A stretch of 64,000 nt of DNA. Source: Opitutales bacterium (lineage in GTDB: Bacteria > Verrucomicrobiota > Verrucomicrobiia > Opitutales > Coraliomargaritaceae). The DNA lies in NCBI GenBank assembly GCA_018607135.1, contig JABBCA010000105.1, positions 62,001-126,000 on the forward strand. The letters run 5' to 3'. The stretch's first letter is position 1; every line of letters starts with the position of its first letter. The position numbers and the translations under genes are program-made. The notes below the pieces were generated by a model that made no database searches, was not told the DNA's origin, and saw nothing but the letters and a program-made list of their open reading frames with translations. Below, one piece after another: positions 54,609 through 62,703 of this stretch.

Positions 54609-55070
54609 ATGAATTATTGGTTGATGAAATCGGAGCCGGACGTCTTTTCGTTCGATGATTTGAAGTCACGACCCCAGCAGAGCGAGCCATGGGACGGGGT
54701 TCGCAATTATCAAGCGCGCAACTTCATGCGCGACGAGATGAAGGTTGGTGACTTAATTTTATTCTATCATTCGAATACCAATCCTGCAGGTGTTGCGGGT
54801 GTCGCTGAAGTGGCGAGTGAGCCGTATCCGGACCCGACAGCCTTTGACAAGAAATCGAAGTATTACGATCCAAAGAGTGCCCCTGAGAATCCACGCTGGA
54901 TTTTAGTCGATGTGAAGTATCATGCCGATTTGAAACGTTTGGTTTCATTGCAGGAAATGAAGGAGGCGCCGGCATTGAAAGAAATGGTTGTATTACAGCG
55001 CGGGAACCGTCTCTCCATCACGCCGGTTACTCGCAAGGAATTTAACATAATCTGTGAACTTGGAAGCTGA
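54609..55070 (+). CDS. EVE domain protein
   Basis: 153 residues, the standard EVE length. MNYWLMKSEPDVFSFDDL, WDGVRNYQARNFMRDEMKVGD, and FYHSNTNPAGVAGVAEV are EVE hallmarks, a fold related to PUA and YTH that binds modified bases. It is 8 nt after parB, so it shares the transcript. Confidence 0.94.
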   Translation: MNYWLMKSEPDVFSFDDLKSRPQQSEPWDGVRNYQARNFMRDEMKVGDLILFYHSNTNPAGVAGVAEVASEPYPDPTAFDKKSKYYDPKSAPENPRWILVDVKYHADLKRLVSLQEMKEAPALKEMVVLQRGNRLSITPVTRKEFNIICELGS

Positions 55071-55076
55071 AATTAT

Positions 55077-55721
55077 ATGAAACTACAAAATGGACAGCGG
55101 TTACTTTTTATAGGTGATTCGATTACAGATACTGGACGCGAGCGCCCTGTCGGTCGTCGAGATGGATTGGGCGACGGATATGTTCGACTCGTGAACAGCC
55201 TGTTGGGGTCATTTTATCCGGAAGTCTGTATTAATACTTTGAATACTGGAGTGAGTGGCAACCGCGTAACCGATTTGGAGTCTCGATGGCAGTCAGATGT
55301 GCTCGATCTGAAGCCTGACTGGTTGTCGATCATGATTGGAATCAACGATGTTTGGCGGCAATTTGATGATAACTCCAGTTCGGATCAGGTCACTCTTGAC
55401 TATTATGAAAAAACGCTCCGGCGTCTGGTGGCAGAGGCGAAGCCCGGCCTTATCGGCCTAGTCTTAATGACTCCATTCTACATAGAGAGTAATCTTGCGG
55501 ACCCAATGCGCACTAGGATGGATGCCTATGGAGCTGTGGTGAAGCAGATTGCAGTGGATGAGAGTGCCATTTTTGTCGATACTCAAGCTGCGTTTGATGA
55601 ATATCTGACACAGCGCCCGACCCAGTCTTTGTGTGGAGATCGGGTGCATCCAAATCAAACTGGACACATGATCTTGGCGAAAGCCTTCCTTTCTGCGGTC
55701 GAATTTAATTGGAACCGTTAA
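55077..55721 (+). CDS. SGNH/GDSL esterase-lipase family hydrolase
   Basis: 214 residues, soluble. Block I FIGDSITDTG (catalytic Ser), block II Gly in LNTGVSGNRVTDL, block III GINDVW (Asn), block V DRVHPNQTGHM (Asp-x-x-His). Substrate could be an acetylated sugar, as for many verrucomicrobial GDSL enzymes. Cotranscribed with the EVE gene (6 nt gap). Confidence 0.92.
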   Translation: MKLQNGQRLLFIGDSITDTGRERPVGRRDGLGDGYVRLVNSLLGSFYPEVCINTLNTGVSGNRVTDLESRWQSDVLDLKPDWLSIMIGINDVWRQFDDNSSSDQVTLDYYEKTLRRLVAEAKPGLIGLVLMTPFYIESNLADPMRTRMDAYGAVVKQIAVDESAIFVDTQAAFDEYLTQRPTQSLCGDRVHPNQTGHMILAKAFLSAVEFNWNR

Positions 55722-55741
55722 TCTTTAAAAGAGTAGTCAGA

Positions 55742-55852
55742 AGACAGGATTTAGAATTGAATGCGAACGATTTACGAAACTTGAGGCTTCGCCAAAATGG
55801 CGAGGTGCTGCGATTTCATAAATGCTACATGGTCAGGGGCTGACTCCTGTCT
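55742..55852. repeat. Inverted-repeat-bounded intergenic segment
   Basis: Perfect 8-bp repeats AGACAGGA (55742-55749) and TCCTGTCT (55845-55852) bound about 111 bp between the SGNH gene and the convergent kinase gene. An internal hairpin CGCCA-AAA-TGGCG is present, and the right end has GGTCAGGGGCTGACTCC, the same word type as at 34468-34486. Confidence 0.65.
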
Positions 55853-55857
55853 TTAGG

Positions 55858-56964
55858 TTAATCGTTAATCGAAAGGTTTTTGGGTAGCATGATGTTGAAA
55901 CAAGTGCCATCGGCATTCGTTTCGAAATCAATACTTCCTTGGTGGGCTTCGACGATTGATTTTATGATCGCAGTGCCGAGCCCAGTGCCTCCTTTTTTGC
56001 CGTGAGTGACGAAGGGCTCGAAGAAATTCGCTCGTATGGCTTCGTGTATTCCAGGGCCGTTGTCTCGAACGCTGAGCAGAATGGAGTCACCTATGTCGTT
56101 GGCGATGACTTGAATCGTGCCATGAGACTCTGATGCGCGTATAGCTTCTTTGGAATTATTGATCAAATTTTGCAGCACTCGTAGTAATTTGTCGGCGTCG
56201 CCTTGGAGCTCTGCGCCATTCGCATGCATCGTCAGTTCGACTGTTCGGTCTTTGAAAAACGGTGCGTTGAGTTCTTGGAAGTGTTTGAAGAGGATGTCGA
56301 GTGATACTCGAGCGACTTTAATTTCGCGATCACCGCGTGAGAATGCGGCGAGGTCGTTTGCCATCTGAGTCATTCGGCTGATTTGCGAATGGATATTTTT
56401 GCAGAAGCTGACGGCCTTGGGATCATCCGAATACCTTTGCTCAAGTAGTGTCGCGGCTAGGCTGATGATTGAGAATGGATTATTGAAGTCGTGTAGTATG
56501 GAAGACATCATGGTGCCTACCAATGTGAGCTTTTCAGTGCTCATGACTTCGTTCATATAGTGATCCGTGGTGCTATTGAGGTGGTGCACCACGCTCTCAA
56601 GAATCAAACGCACGGGCTCAGCGTCATTTACGATTTTGCTTACTGTAGCTTTGGGAATTCGTCCAAGAACGGCTGCACCATCTGCCCTTGCACCAAGTGC
56701 GCGGGGCTCCCCAGTGAATACACCGACTTCTCCGAAAAAGCTGCCTTCGTGGGATACATTGACTGTTTGTTTGCTTGCGTCAGGGCGTTCTTTGGTGAAC
56801 GCGACCGAACCCTCTAAGATCAGGTAAAGTGCATCTGGTATGCTTTGTTCTTCAAAGATCGGATCTTGGTCGTTGAGCTGTTTCAGTTCAACCTCGCGGA
56901 GGATCTCGGTGCGACGCTCGTTATCACCGATACTTTCAATAAATGGGTGTTCGGAAAGCTTCAT
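55858..56964 (-). CDS. Histidine kinase with cyclic-nucleotide-binding-like domain
   Basis: 368 residues, no TM. Residues about 1-125 form a CNB/Crp-like effector domain (EEQSIPDALYLILEGSVAF, GSFFGEVGVFTGEPRA), then HisKA with His158 in SSILHDFNNPFSI and HATPase_c (LINNSKEAIRASE, RDNGPGIHEAI, GTGLGTAIIKSI). The phosphate-binding Arg of a cAMP pocket is at EPRALGAR, so cyclic nucleotide binding is plausible but not proven. Its start overlaps the stop of a 47-codon membrane ORF (ATGA). No response regulator is next to it. Confidence 0.9.
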   Translation of the reverse strand: MKLSEHPFIESIGDNERRTEILREVELKQLNDQDPIFEEQSIPDALYLILEGSVAFTKERPDASKQTVNVSHEGSFFGEVGVFTGEPRALGARADGAAVLGRIPKATVSKIVNDAEPVRLILESVVHHLNSTTDHYMNEVMSTEKLTLVGTMMSSILHDFNNPFSIISLAATLLEQRYSDDPKAVSFCKNIHSQISRMTQMANDLAAFSRGDREIKVARVSLDILFKHFQELNAPFFKDRTVELTMHANGAELQGDADKLLRVLQNLINNSKEAIRASESHGTIQVIANDIGDSILLSVRDNGPGIHEAIRANFFEPFVTHGKKGGTGLGTAIIKSIVEAHQGSIDFETNADGTCFNIMLPKNLSIND

Positions 56965-57104
56965 TCGGGTTGCGCGAGAGCAGGATCTTTTTCAGGCAAA
57001 GTCATATTTTCGTTGTGTAGCTGCTGTATTAAAAGCGTAGAAAAAACTGCCAGGGCGAGTAGTATGAAACCCAAGAGTAAGCCTGTTCTGGTGACCGATT
57101 TCAT
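56961..57104 (-). CDS. 47-residue single-TM membrane protein
   Basis: Too short for many gene callers. Minus-strand ATG at 57104 gives MKSVTRTGLLLGFILLALAV with a TM helix at about 8-27, then a short polar tail (HNENMTLPEKDPALAQPE). The stop overlaps the kinase start by 4 nt (ATGA), a strong sign of translational coupling. It could anchor or tune the soluble kinase. I do not recognise a family; no strong ribosome-binding site was seen. Confidence 0.6.
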   Translation of the reverse strand: MKSVTRTGLLLGFILLALAVFSTLLIQQLHNENMTLPEKDPALAQPE

Positions 57105-57151
57105 AGATAAAGGGCAATGTTGTAAAAAAAATCTATCAGATCAATAGTGTA

Positions 57152-58360
57152 TTAGGATAAGCGATTTCGGTAATCTTCGTATCCAAAAGTTTTCACCGTG
57201 TTTAAGCCTGAATCCGAGCTATAGAGGCTGATCGCGGGGAGTGGCACGCCATTGAAAGTCGTATTTTTTACCATGGTATAGTGAGACATGTCTAAGAAGA
57301 CGATGCGCTGGCCAGGGGATAGGGGTGCAGCAAAGGAGTAGTCGCCAACTACATCGCCTGCCAGGCACGACATGCCGCCGAGGCGATAAGTGTACGGGAA
57401 CTCACCAGGTTGGCCCGCTCCGAGGATGCTTGGGCGGTAGGGCATTTCTAATACGTCAGGCATGTGGCAAGTCGCAGAGCTGTCTAGAATCGCTATTTGG
57501 TGGCCGCCGGCTTCGACAATATCGAGCACTGTCACGATGAGCACACCTGTATGCAGTGCGACTGCCTCGCCAGGCTCAAGGTAGACATCCACATTGTAGG
57601 TATCACGGAAGTATTGGACGGTTCGGCAAAGGCGGTCGATGTCGTATCCGGGGCGCGTTATATGGTGCCCTCCGCCAAAATTTAGCCATTTCATGCCGGG
57701 TATTAAGTCGCCAAATTTTTTTTCAAAGGCTTCAGCGGTGTGTTCTAAAGCATCGGCATCCTGTTCGCAGAGCGCGTGGAAATGAAGACCGTGGAGTTGA
57801 TTAAGGAGTTTTTCGGGAAGATTGCTGAGTGCTTTATCGAGCGCTGCGCGCGTAGTGCCTAGGCGTGAGGCCGGTGAGCAGGGATCGTAAAGTTCAGTTT
57901 CAACTTCGGAATATTCTGGGTTTACACGCAGGCCGAGTTCGGCCTTGCGGCTGTTGCCGAGAATTTCGATCCCTTTGGCAAGTTGATTGGCGGAGTTGAA
58001 CACGAGGCTGTGGGCGAAGCGGTTGAGGTGGGTCAGCTCGCTGGGCTTGTAGGCGGCCGAGTAGACGTGCACCTCTTTGCCAAAGAGCTCGTGAGCGAGT
58101 AGGCCCTCGTGTAGTCCGCTCGAGGTGGTGCCACTCAGGTAGCGGCGGAGCATGGGGAAGGTGCTGTGGCAGGCGAATCCCTTGAGGGCTAAGAGGATTT
58201 TGGCGCCACTGCGTTCTGCCACTGATTGGAGTAATTGGCAGTTTGCCTCCAAGCGATCCATATGGATGACGTAACCGGGTGAGGGGGCTTCTTCGCAGGG
58301 AATCGAGTTGAGTGCCTGCAGGCGGTCGGGAGTCAGTGGTGGTGTCGGATCTTGTGCCAT
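57152..58360 (-). CDS. nspC: Carboxynorspermidine decarboxylase
   Basis: 402 residues from ATG 58360. PLP-dependent fold III decarboxylase of polyamine synthesis, producing spermidine or norspermidine from the carboxy precursor. Lys that binds PLP is in ILLALKGFACHS, GLHFHALCEQ and NFGGGHHITRPGYD follow, and DSSATCHMPDVLEMPYRP with LGGMSCLAGDV supports NspC over DapDC/LysA. The open frame to 58558 is not needed. A carboxyspermidine dehydrogenase gene, its usual partner, is not in the window. Weak hairpin and T-run (57121-57145) after its stop. Confidence 0.93.
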   Translation of the reverse strand: MAQDPTPPLTPDRLQALNSIPCEEAPSPGYVIHMDRLEANCQLLQSVAERSGAKILLALKGFACHSTFPMLRRYLSGTTSSGLHEGLLAHELFGKEVHVYSAAYKPSELTHLNRFAHSLVFNSANQLAKGIEILGNSRKAELGLRVNPEYSEVETELYDPCSPASRLGTTRAALDKALSNLPEKLLNQLHGLHFHALCEQDADALEHTAEAFEKKFGDLIPGMKWLNFGGGHHITRPGYDIDRLCRTVQYFRDTYNVDVYLEPGEAVALHTGVLIVTVLDIVEAGGHQIAILDSSATCHMPDVLEMPYRPSILGAGQPGEFPYTYRLGGMSCLAGDVVGDYSFAAPLSPGQRIVFLDMSHYTMVKNTTFNGVPLPAISLYSSDSGLNTVKTFGYEDYRNRLS

Positions 58361-58552
58361 AGTGTATGTCCACACACGATTATCAGAGCCGTCGGATTTG
58401 CGAGTCGATTTTTGAGTCAGTGTTGTGTAATTGAGAAAGCAGCAAAATTCGTCAAACTTAGGGTTGCTTTTCATTTCGGTTATTTTACTCTGCGCGGTTT
58501 TCTCATCTTCCGAGCTTCCGAAAGATGGCCTTAATTCTGCAATTTTATAGAC

Positions 58553-59221
58553 ATGCAACAGTTCAAACTAAACATCGTAAACCGTGATAACACTGGTCGT
58601 GGCGTCGCACGCCGCCTCCGCGCGGAAGGTAAAATCCCAGCCTCTCTCTACGGACAAGGTAAAGCACGCTCCATCACTGTGTCTGCAGTTGATTTTCGTG
58701 ACTTAAATCGCGAGCTCGCTGGTGGCTCTGCTCTTATCGAGCTGACTGATGAGAAGGGGGTTACCGCACTCACATTGGTTCAAGATGTTCAACGCGATGC
58801 AATCAAAGGATCTGTTGACCATATTGATTTCCAAGAAGTGGAGCGCGGGCAAAGCTTCAATACGCAAATCGCAGTTCACCTTACTGGTGAATCTGAGTGT
58901 GTGGGTGTTCGTGATGGTGGTGTTATCGACCACAAAACACACCAAATCGACATCCGCTGCCGTCCTTCCAAGCTCCCTGAGCACGTAGAAGTCGACGTAT
59001 CAGGTCTCGCGGTTGGTGATGCTTTCCACATTAGCGATCTTGCTGCTATTGAGGGTGTTGAATTCCTCGGCGAGCCGGCTCAAGTGCTCGTTTCTATCCA
59101 AGCTCCAACGGTTGCAGCTGCGACGGATGAGGCTGCTGACGAAGTCGCTGCTGACGAAGTTCCTGCGACTAAGGTGAAGGAAGATGACGAAGCCGCTGAC
59201 GACGCAAAAGCTGAAGCCTAA
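58553..59221 (+). CDS. rplY: 50S ribosomal protein L25 (Ctc/TL5 type)
   Basis: 222 residues. Binds 5S rRNA. The N-terminal L25 fold (NRDNTGRGVARRLRAEGKIPASLYG) is followed by the C-terminal TL5 beta domain (HVEVDVSGLAVGDAFHISDL) and an acidic Ala/Glu/Asp-rich tail (from about 190) that is longer than usual. It is followed by pth, the conserved L25-Pth order. Confidence 0.96.
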   Translation: MQQFKLNIVNRDNTGRGVARRLRAEGKIPASLYGQGKARSITVSAVDFRDLNRELAGGSALIELTDEKGVTALTLVQDVQRDAIKGSVDHIDFQEVERGQSFNTQIAVHLTGESECVGVRDGGVIDHKTHQIDIRCRPSKLPEHVEVDVSGLAVGDAFHISDLAAIEGVEFLGEPAQVLVSIQAPTVAAATDEAADEVAADEVPATKVKEDDEAADDAKAEA

Positions 59222-59276
59222 ATTTTAACGGAGGCGATCGCACGACTGCTTTAGCCTCCAACCCTGTTCTTTCATA

Positions 59277-59876
59277 ATGTCCATTACGGTCATTGCCGGC
59301 CTCGGAAACCCCGGAGCTAAATACCGTAAAACCCGACACAACATCGGCTTCGATGTTGTCGACAAACTTGCCTCAAAATTAGGTGGCGTGTGGAAACACG
59401 ATGCCAAATTTGAAGCGGAGGTCGCAGTCGTCAAACACGACGACCGCAAGCTCATGCTCGTAAAGCCTCAAACCTTTATGAATGCGAGCGGGCGTGCTCT
59501 TGGCGCCATTCTTCGTTACCGCAAGCTAGACCCTTCCTCGCTACTGGTTGTTTATGACGATATCACACTCGATGTGGCTCGTGCAAAACTCAGCCACAAC
59601 GGCAGCGGTGGTGGGCACAACGGGATCACCGACCTACTCGAACAGGTTGGAAATGGGTTTCTCCGCTATCGTATCGGTATCGGGGCCAAACCTCACAAAG
59701 AAATGGACCTCGCAGATTATGTTTTGGGTAAATTCTCCCAAGACGATCAAACTCTCCTGGCCGACTCTATGCCTACCTACCTCGATCACATTTCTCTCGT
59801 GATTGACAAAGGCGGTGAGCCAGCCATGAACTTCATTAACCAACGCACAGCAACTAAGCATGAGCGCAACGACTAA
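59277..59876 (+). CDS. pth: Peptidyl-tRNA hydrolase
   Basis: 199 residues. Recycles peptidyl-tRNA. VIAGLGNPGAKYRKTRHNIGFDVVD with catalytic His20-type residue (TRHNIGF), LVKPQTFMNASG, DDITLDVARAKLSHNGSGGGHNGI. Its 3' end overlaps rpsF by 17 nt. Confidence 0.97.
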   Translation: MSITVIAGLGNPGAKYRKTRHNIGFDVVDKLASKLGGVWKHDAKFEAEVAVVKHDDRKLMLVKPQTFMNASGRALGAILRYRKLDPSSLLVVYDDITLDVARAKLSHNGSGGGHNGITDLLEQVGNGFLRYRIGIGAKPHKEMDLADYVLGKFSQDDQTLLADSMPTYLDHISLVIDKGGEPAMNFINQRTATKHERND

Positions 59877-60159
59877 GAACACATACAAAACAACATTCAT
59901 CCTAGACCTCCGCTCGACAGACGACGACGCGGCTAAGGTAACGGCTGATCTCTCTGAACTCCTCGGCAACCTCGGCGCTGAAGTTTCTTCCACTGAGGAC
60001 CTCGGCGTGCGCGATTTTGCACGTGCTGCTGACCGCCGCTTTGCGCAAGGTCACTATGTCGAGATCTACTTCACTAGCGAAAGCTCCGTGCCTGCTCTCT
60101 TGAAAGAAAAGCTCGAGCTCGACAAGCGTGTGAACCGTATCTTCGTTCAATCTAACTAA
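59860..60159 (+). CDS. rpsF: 30S ribosomal protein S6
   Basis: 99 residues. Starts inside the pth 3' end. YKTTFILDLRSTDDDAAKVTADLSELLGNLGAEV (as parts FILDLRSTDDDA and LLGNLGAEV) and FAQGHYVEIYFTSE are typical S6 features. Binds with S18 to 16S rRNA, so the missing rpsR downstream is notable. Confidence 0.95.
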   Translation: MSATTKNTYKTTFILDLRSTDDDAAKVTADLSELLGNLGAEVSSTEDLGVRDFARAADRRFAQGHYVEIYFTSESSVPALLKEKLELDKRVNRIFVQSN

Positions 60160-60192
60160 GCTGCAAACCGCGCGACCCAGCGCACTAGACCT

Positions 60193-60651
60193 ATGGCATC
60201 CTTCAATAAAGTTATCTTAATGGGAAACCTGACTCGTGATCCAGAAACACGCGTCACTGCCAGCGGTCTTACAATTTGCAAACTTGGACTCGCCGTCTCT
60301 CGCGTCTATTCGACCAAAGATGGCGAACGTAAAGAAGAGACGACATTTGTCGACATCGACGCATTCGGCAAGCAAGCTGAAGTCATCACCAAATACATGC
60401 GCAAGGGAAAGCCCATCCACGTGGAGGGTCGCCTACGACTCGACCAATGGGAGGGGCAAGATGGACAAAAGCGCAGCAAGCTCAGCGTAGTTCTAGAAAA
60501 CTTCCAGTTCGTGGGCGGACGTGATGATGGCGACAGTAGTGGTGGTGGATACGAACGTAGCTCTCCTCCCGCACGCGACACGAAAGAATCGAAGCCAGCA
60601 GCTGATTTCGATAACAGCGACGACACGCTCGACGAAGACGTCCCTTTTTAA
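60193..60651 (+). CDS. ssb: Single-stranded DNA-binding protein
   Basis: 152 residues. OB-fold (MASFNKVILMGNLTRDPETR, VSRVYSTKDGERKEETTFVDI, YMRKGKPIHVEGRLRLDQW), a Gly/Ser linker, and an acidic C-terminal tip ending DEDVPF that matches the DDDIPF-type partner-binding tail. Confidence 0.97.
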   Translation: MASFNKVILMGNLTRDPETRVTASGLTICKLGLAVSRVYSTKDGERKEETTFVDIDAFGKQAEVITKYMRKGKPIHVEGRLRLDQWEGQDGQKRSKLSVVLENFQFVGGRDDGDSSGGGYERSSPPARDTKESKPAADFDNSDDTLDEDVPF

Positions 60652-60694
60652 ACAACACTCATTACACCAACACTTTTAAACACTAGAACGTATC

Positions 60695-61195
60695 ATGGCC
60701 AATAATCAGGTTCTCCTTCTACAACCCATCAAAGGCCTCGGCGCCGAGGGTGACACAGTAACAGTCCGTGCGGGTTACGCACGCAACTTCTTGCTACCAC
60801 GCAAGCTTGCTTTGCCGATCACACAGGCAAACAAGAAACACGTTGAGTCGCTTCTGAAAGCACGCGAAGCACGTGAGCAAAAAGAATTCGAAGACGCACG
60901 CACACTCGGCGAGAAGATCGCGAGTATCCATATCGCGATCGCAGTGAAAACTGGTGAAGGCGGTAAGATGTTCGGCGCAGTCACTGCCAACGATTTGATC
61001 GAGCGCCTCAAAGAAGAGGGCATCGAGCTGGTTAAAAAACAGCTTGGCCTCCCAGCGCCTATCAAGGAGCTTGGTTCTCACACTGCAGCAGTGAAGCTTC
61101 ATGCCGATGTTGAGAGTGAAATTAAGTTCGAAGTTGTTTCTGAGAATCCAATCGAAGAAGCTGCTGAAGAAAGTTCTGAAGAAGACGAAGATTAA
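60695..61195 (+). CDS. rplI: 50S ribosomal protein L9
   Basis: 166 residues. QVLLLQPIKGLGAEGDTVTVRAGYARNFLLPRKLA (parts LLQPIKGLGAEGDTV and GYARNFLLPRKLA) is the L9 N-domain, then the long helix and C-domain with GKMFGAVTANDL. A short acidic tail follows. Only 43 nt from ssb, leaving no room for rpsR. Confidence 0.97.
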   Translation: MANNQVLLLQPIKGLGAEGDTVTVRAGYARNFLLPRKLALPITQANKKHVESLLKAREAREQKEFEDARTLGEKIASIHIAIAVKTGEGGKMFGAVTANDLIERLKEEGIELVKKQLGLPAPIKELGSHTAAVKLHADVESEIKFEVVSENPIEEAAEESSEEDED

Positions 61196-61232
61196 TTCGC
61201 GTCACGCGGTCGTATAGACAGCATTCAGTCCT

Positions 61233-62675
61233 ATGCCACCCGAATCCACGTCGTCAGGAGATTTTCGCAAAGGCGGTCGCAAATTCAGCGATCGTAAAAA
61301 ACGCGAAAATGCTGATGATGGGGTTCGGGTTCAGCCGCACAGTATCGAGGCCGAAGAAGGCCTTTTAGCCGCCTGTTTGATTGATGGCGGTCGTGAAATT
61401 CTTACCGAGTGTATCGAAGCAAAGATCGCTCCTGAGTATTTTTACAAGACAGCGCACCAAGAAATCTTTCGTGCGTTGATTCAACTCTATCAAACTGGAG
61501 ATCCAGTGGATGAGATTCTGCTTTTCAACCACTTGCAGAAAAATGGTCAGGCCGAAGAGGTCGGTGGCATTGCTGCCATTTACGCCATTCAAGACCGCAT
61601 CGAAACGGCGGCACACTCTCGTTACTTCACTAAGATTGTTCACGAGAAATATCTTTTGCGCCGCTTAATCCGCACCTCTCGTGAGGCGATCGAGGCATGC
61701 TACGAGCAGCAGGAGGACATGTCTGCTTTTATCGAGAAGATTGAGCAGGACATTTTTGAAATCAGTCGCGACCGTGTCACTGACGCAGCGATTCCTATCA
61801 GTGTCTCACTGGATGAGGCCGTTTCGGACATTCACGCCCTGCTCAATGGTAAGGACGATGCAGATGGCGTGCTTTCAGGCTTTCGCGACCTCGACGGCAT
61901 GACTTACGGATTTCATCCGGGCCAAATGATCGTGCTCGCTGCGCGTCCTTCAGTCGGTAAGACCTCTCTTGCGATGAATTTTGCCGAACATGCCATGATT
62001 CCCGATGGCGGACGCAAGCCCGCAGGTGTATTGGTTTTCAGTTTGGAAATGACCGCTGCTCAACTTGCCATGCGTCTCATTTGTAGTCGCGCTCGCGTGG
62101 ATATGAAGCGGATCCGTGATCGTGTCATCTCCAAAAAGGACTCGGCGGACATTGCCACTACCGTGAAAGAGCTCAAGCAAGCGCCTCTCTGGATTGATGA
62201 TGGCTCCAGTTCGACGATCCTCGACGTGCGAGCCAAGGCGCGCAGATTACACACGAAGAATCCACTTGGACTGATCGTTGTCGACTACTTGCAGCTGCTG
62301 CGCGGCACGGACAATCGTGTCCAACGTGAGCAGCAAATCGCTGAAATTTCTCGTGGTATGAAGGGGATGGCCAAGGAATTAAATGTTCCAGTCCTGGTCC
62401 TATCGCAGTTGAATCGTGAATCCGAAAAGGAAAATCGCGATCCTCGTATTTCGGATCTTCGTGAGTCTGGATCTATCGAGCAGGACGCCGACGTCGTCTT
62501 ACTGCTGCACCGCCCTAAAAAGCGCGATGACGATGAAGGAGTGGATGAGGGAGCCATGCCAGGAGACGTCGAGCACATTCGACTGATTATCGCTAAGCAA
62601 CGGAATGGCCCGATTGGAGATATCGATTTGACCTTCGTCCGCCGATACACCAGATACGAGAACTATCATCGCTAG
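61233..62675 (+). CDS. dnaB: Replicative DNA helicase
   Basis: 480 residues. N-terminal helicase-primase-interaction domain (about 30-140, [19 protein letters not shown]) and RecA-like motor: Walker [11 protein letters not shown], Walker [11 protein letters not shown], arginine-finger region and [15 protein letters not shown]. Unwinds DNA at the fork. Follows L9 as in many genomes. Confidence 0.97.
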   Translation: MPPESTSSGDFRKGGRKFSDRKKRENADDGVRVQPHSIEAEEGLLAACLIDGGREILTECIEAKIAPEYFYKTAHQEIFRALIQLYQTGDPVDEILLFNHLQKNGQAEEVGGIAAIYAIQDRIETAAHSRYFTKIVHEKYLLRRLIRTSREAIEACYEQQEDMSAFIEKIEQDIFEISRDRVTDAAIPISVSLDEAVSDIHALLNGKDDADGVLSGFRDLDGMTYGFHPGQMIVLAARPSVGKTSLAMNFAEHAMIPDGGRKPAGVLVFSLEMTAAQLAMRLICSRARVDMKRIRDRVISKKDSADIATTVKELKQAPLWIDDGSSSTILDVRAKARRLHTKNPLGLIVVDYLQLLRGTDNRVQREQQIAEISRGMKGMAKELNVPVLVLSQLNRESEKENRDPRISDLRESGSIEQDADVVLLLHRPKKRDDDEGVDEGAMPGDVEHIRLIIAKQRNGPIGDIDLTFVRRYTRYENYHR

Positions 62676-62703
62676 TTTACGTCTTTTCAGCACATCTATT
62701 TAC

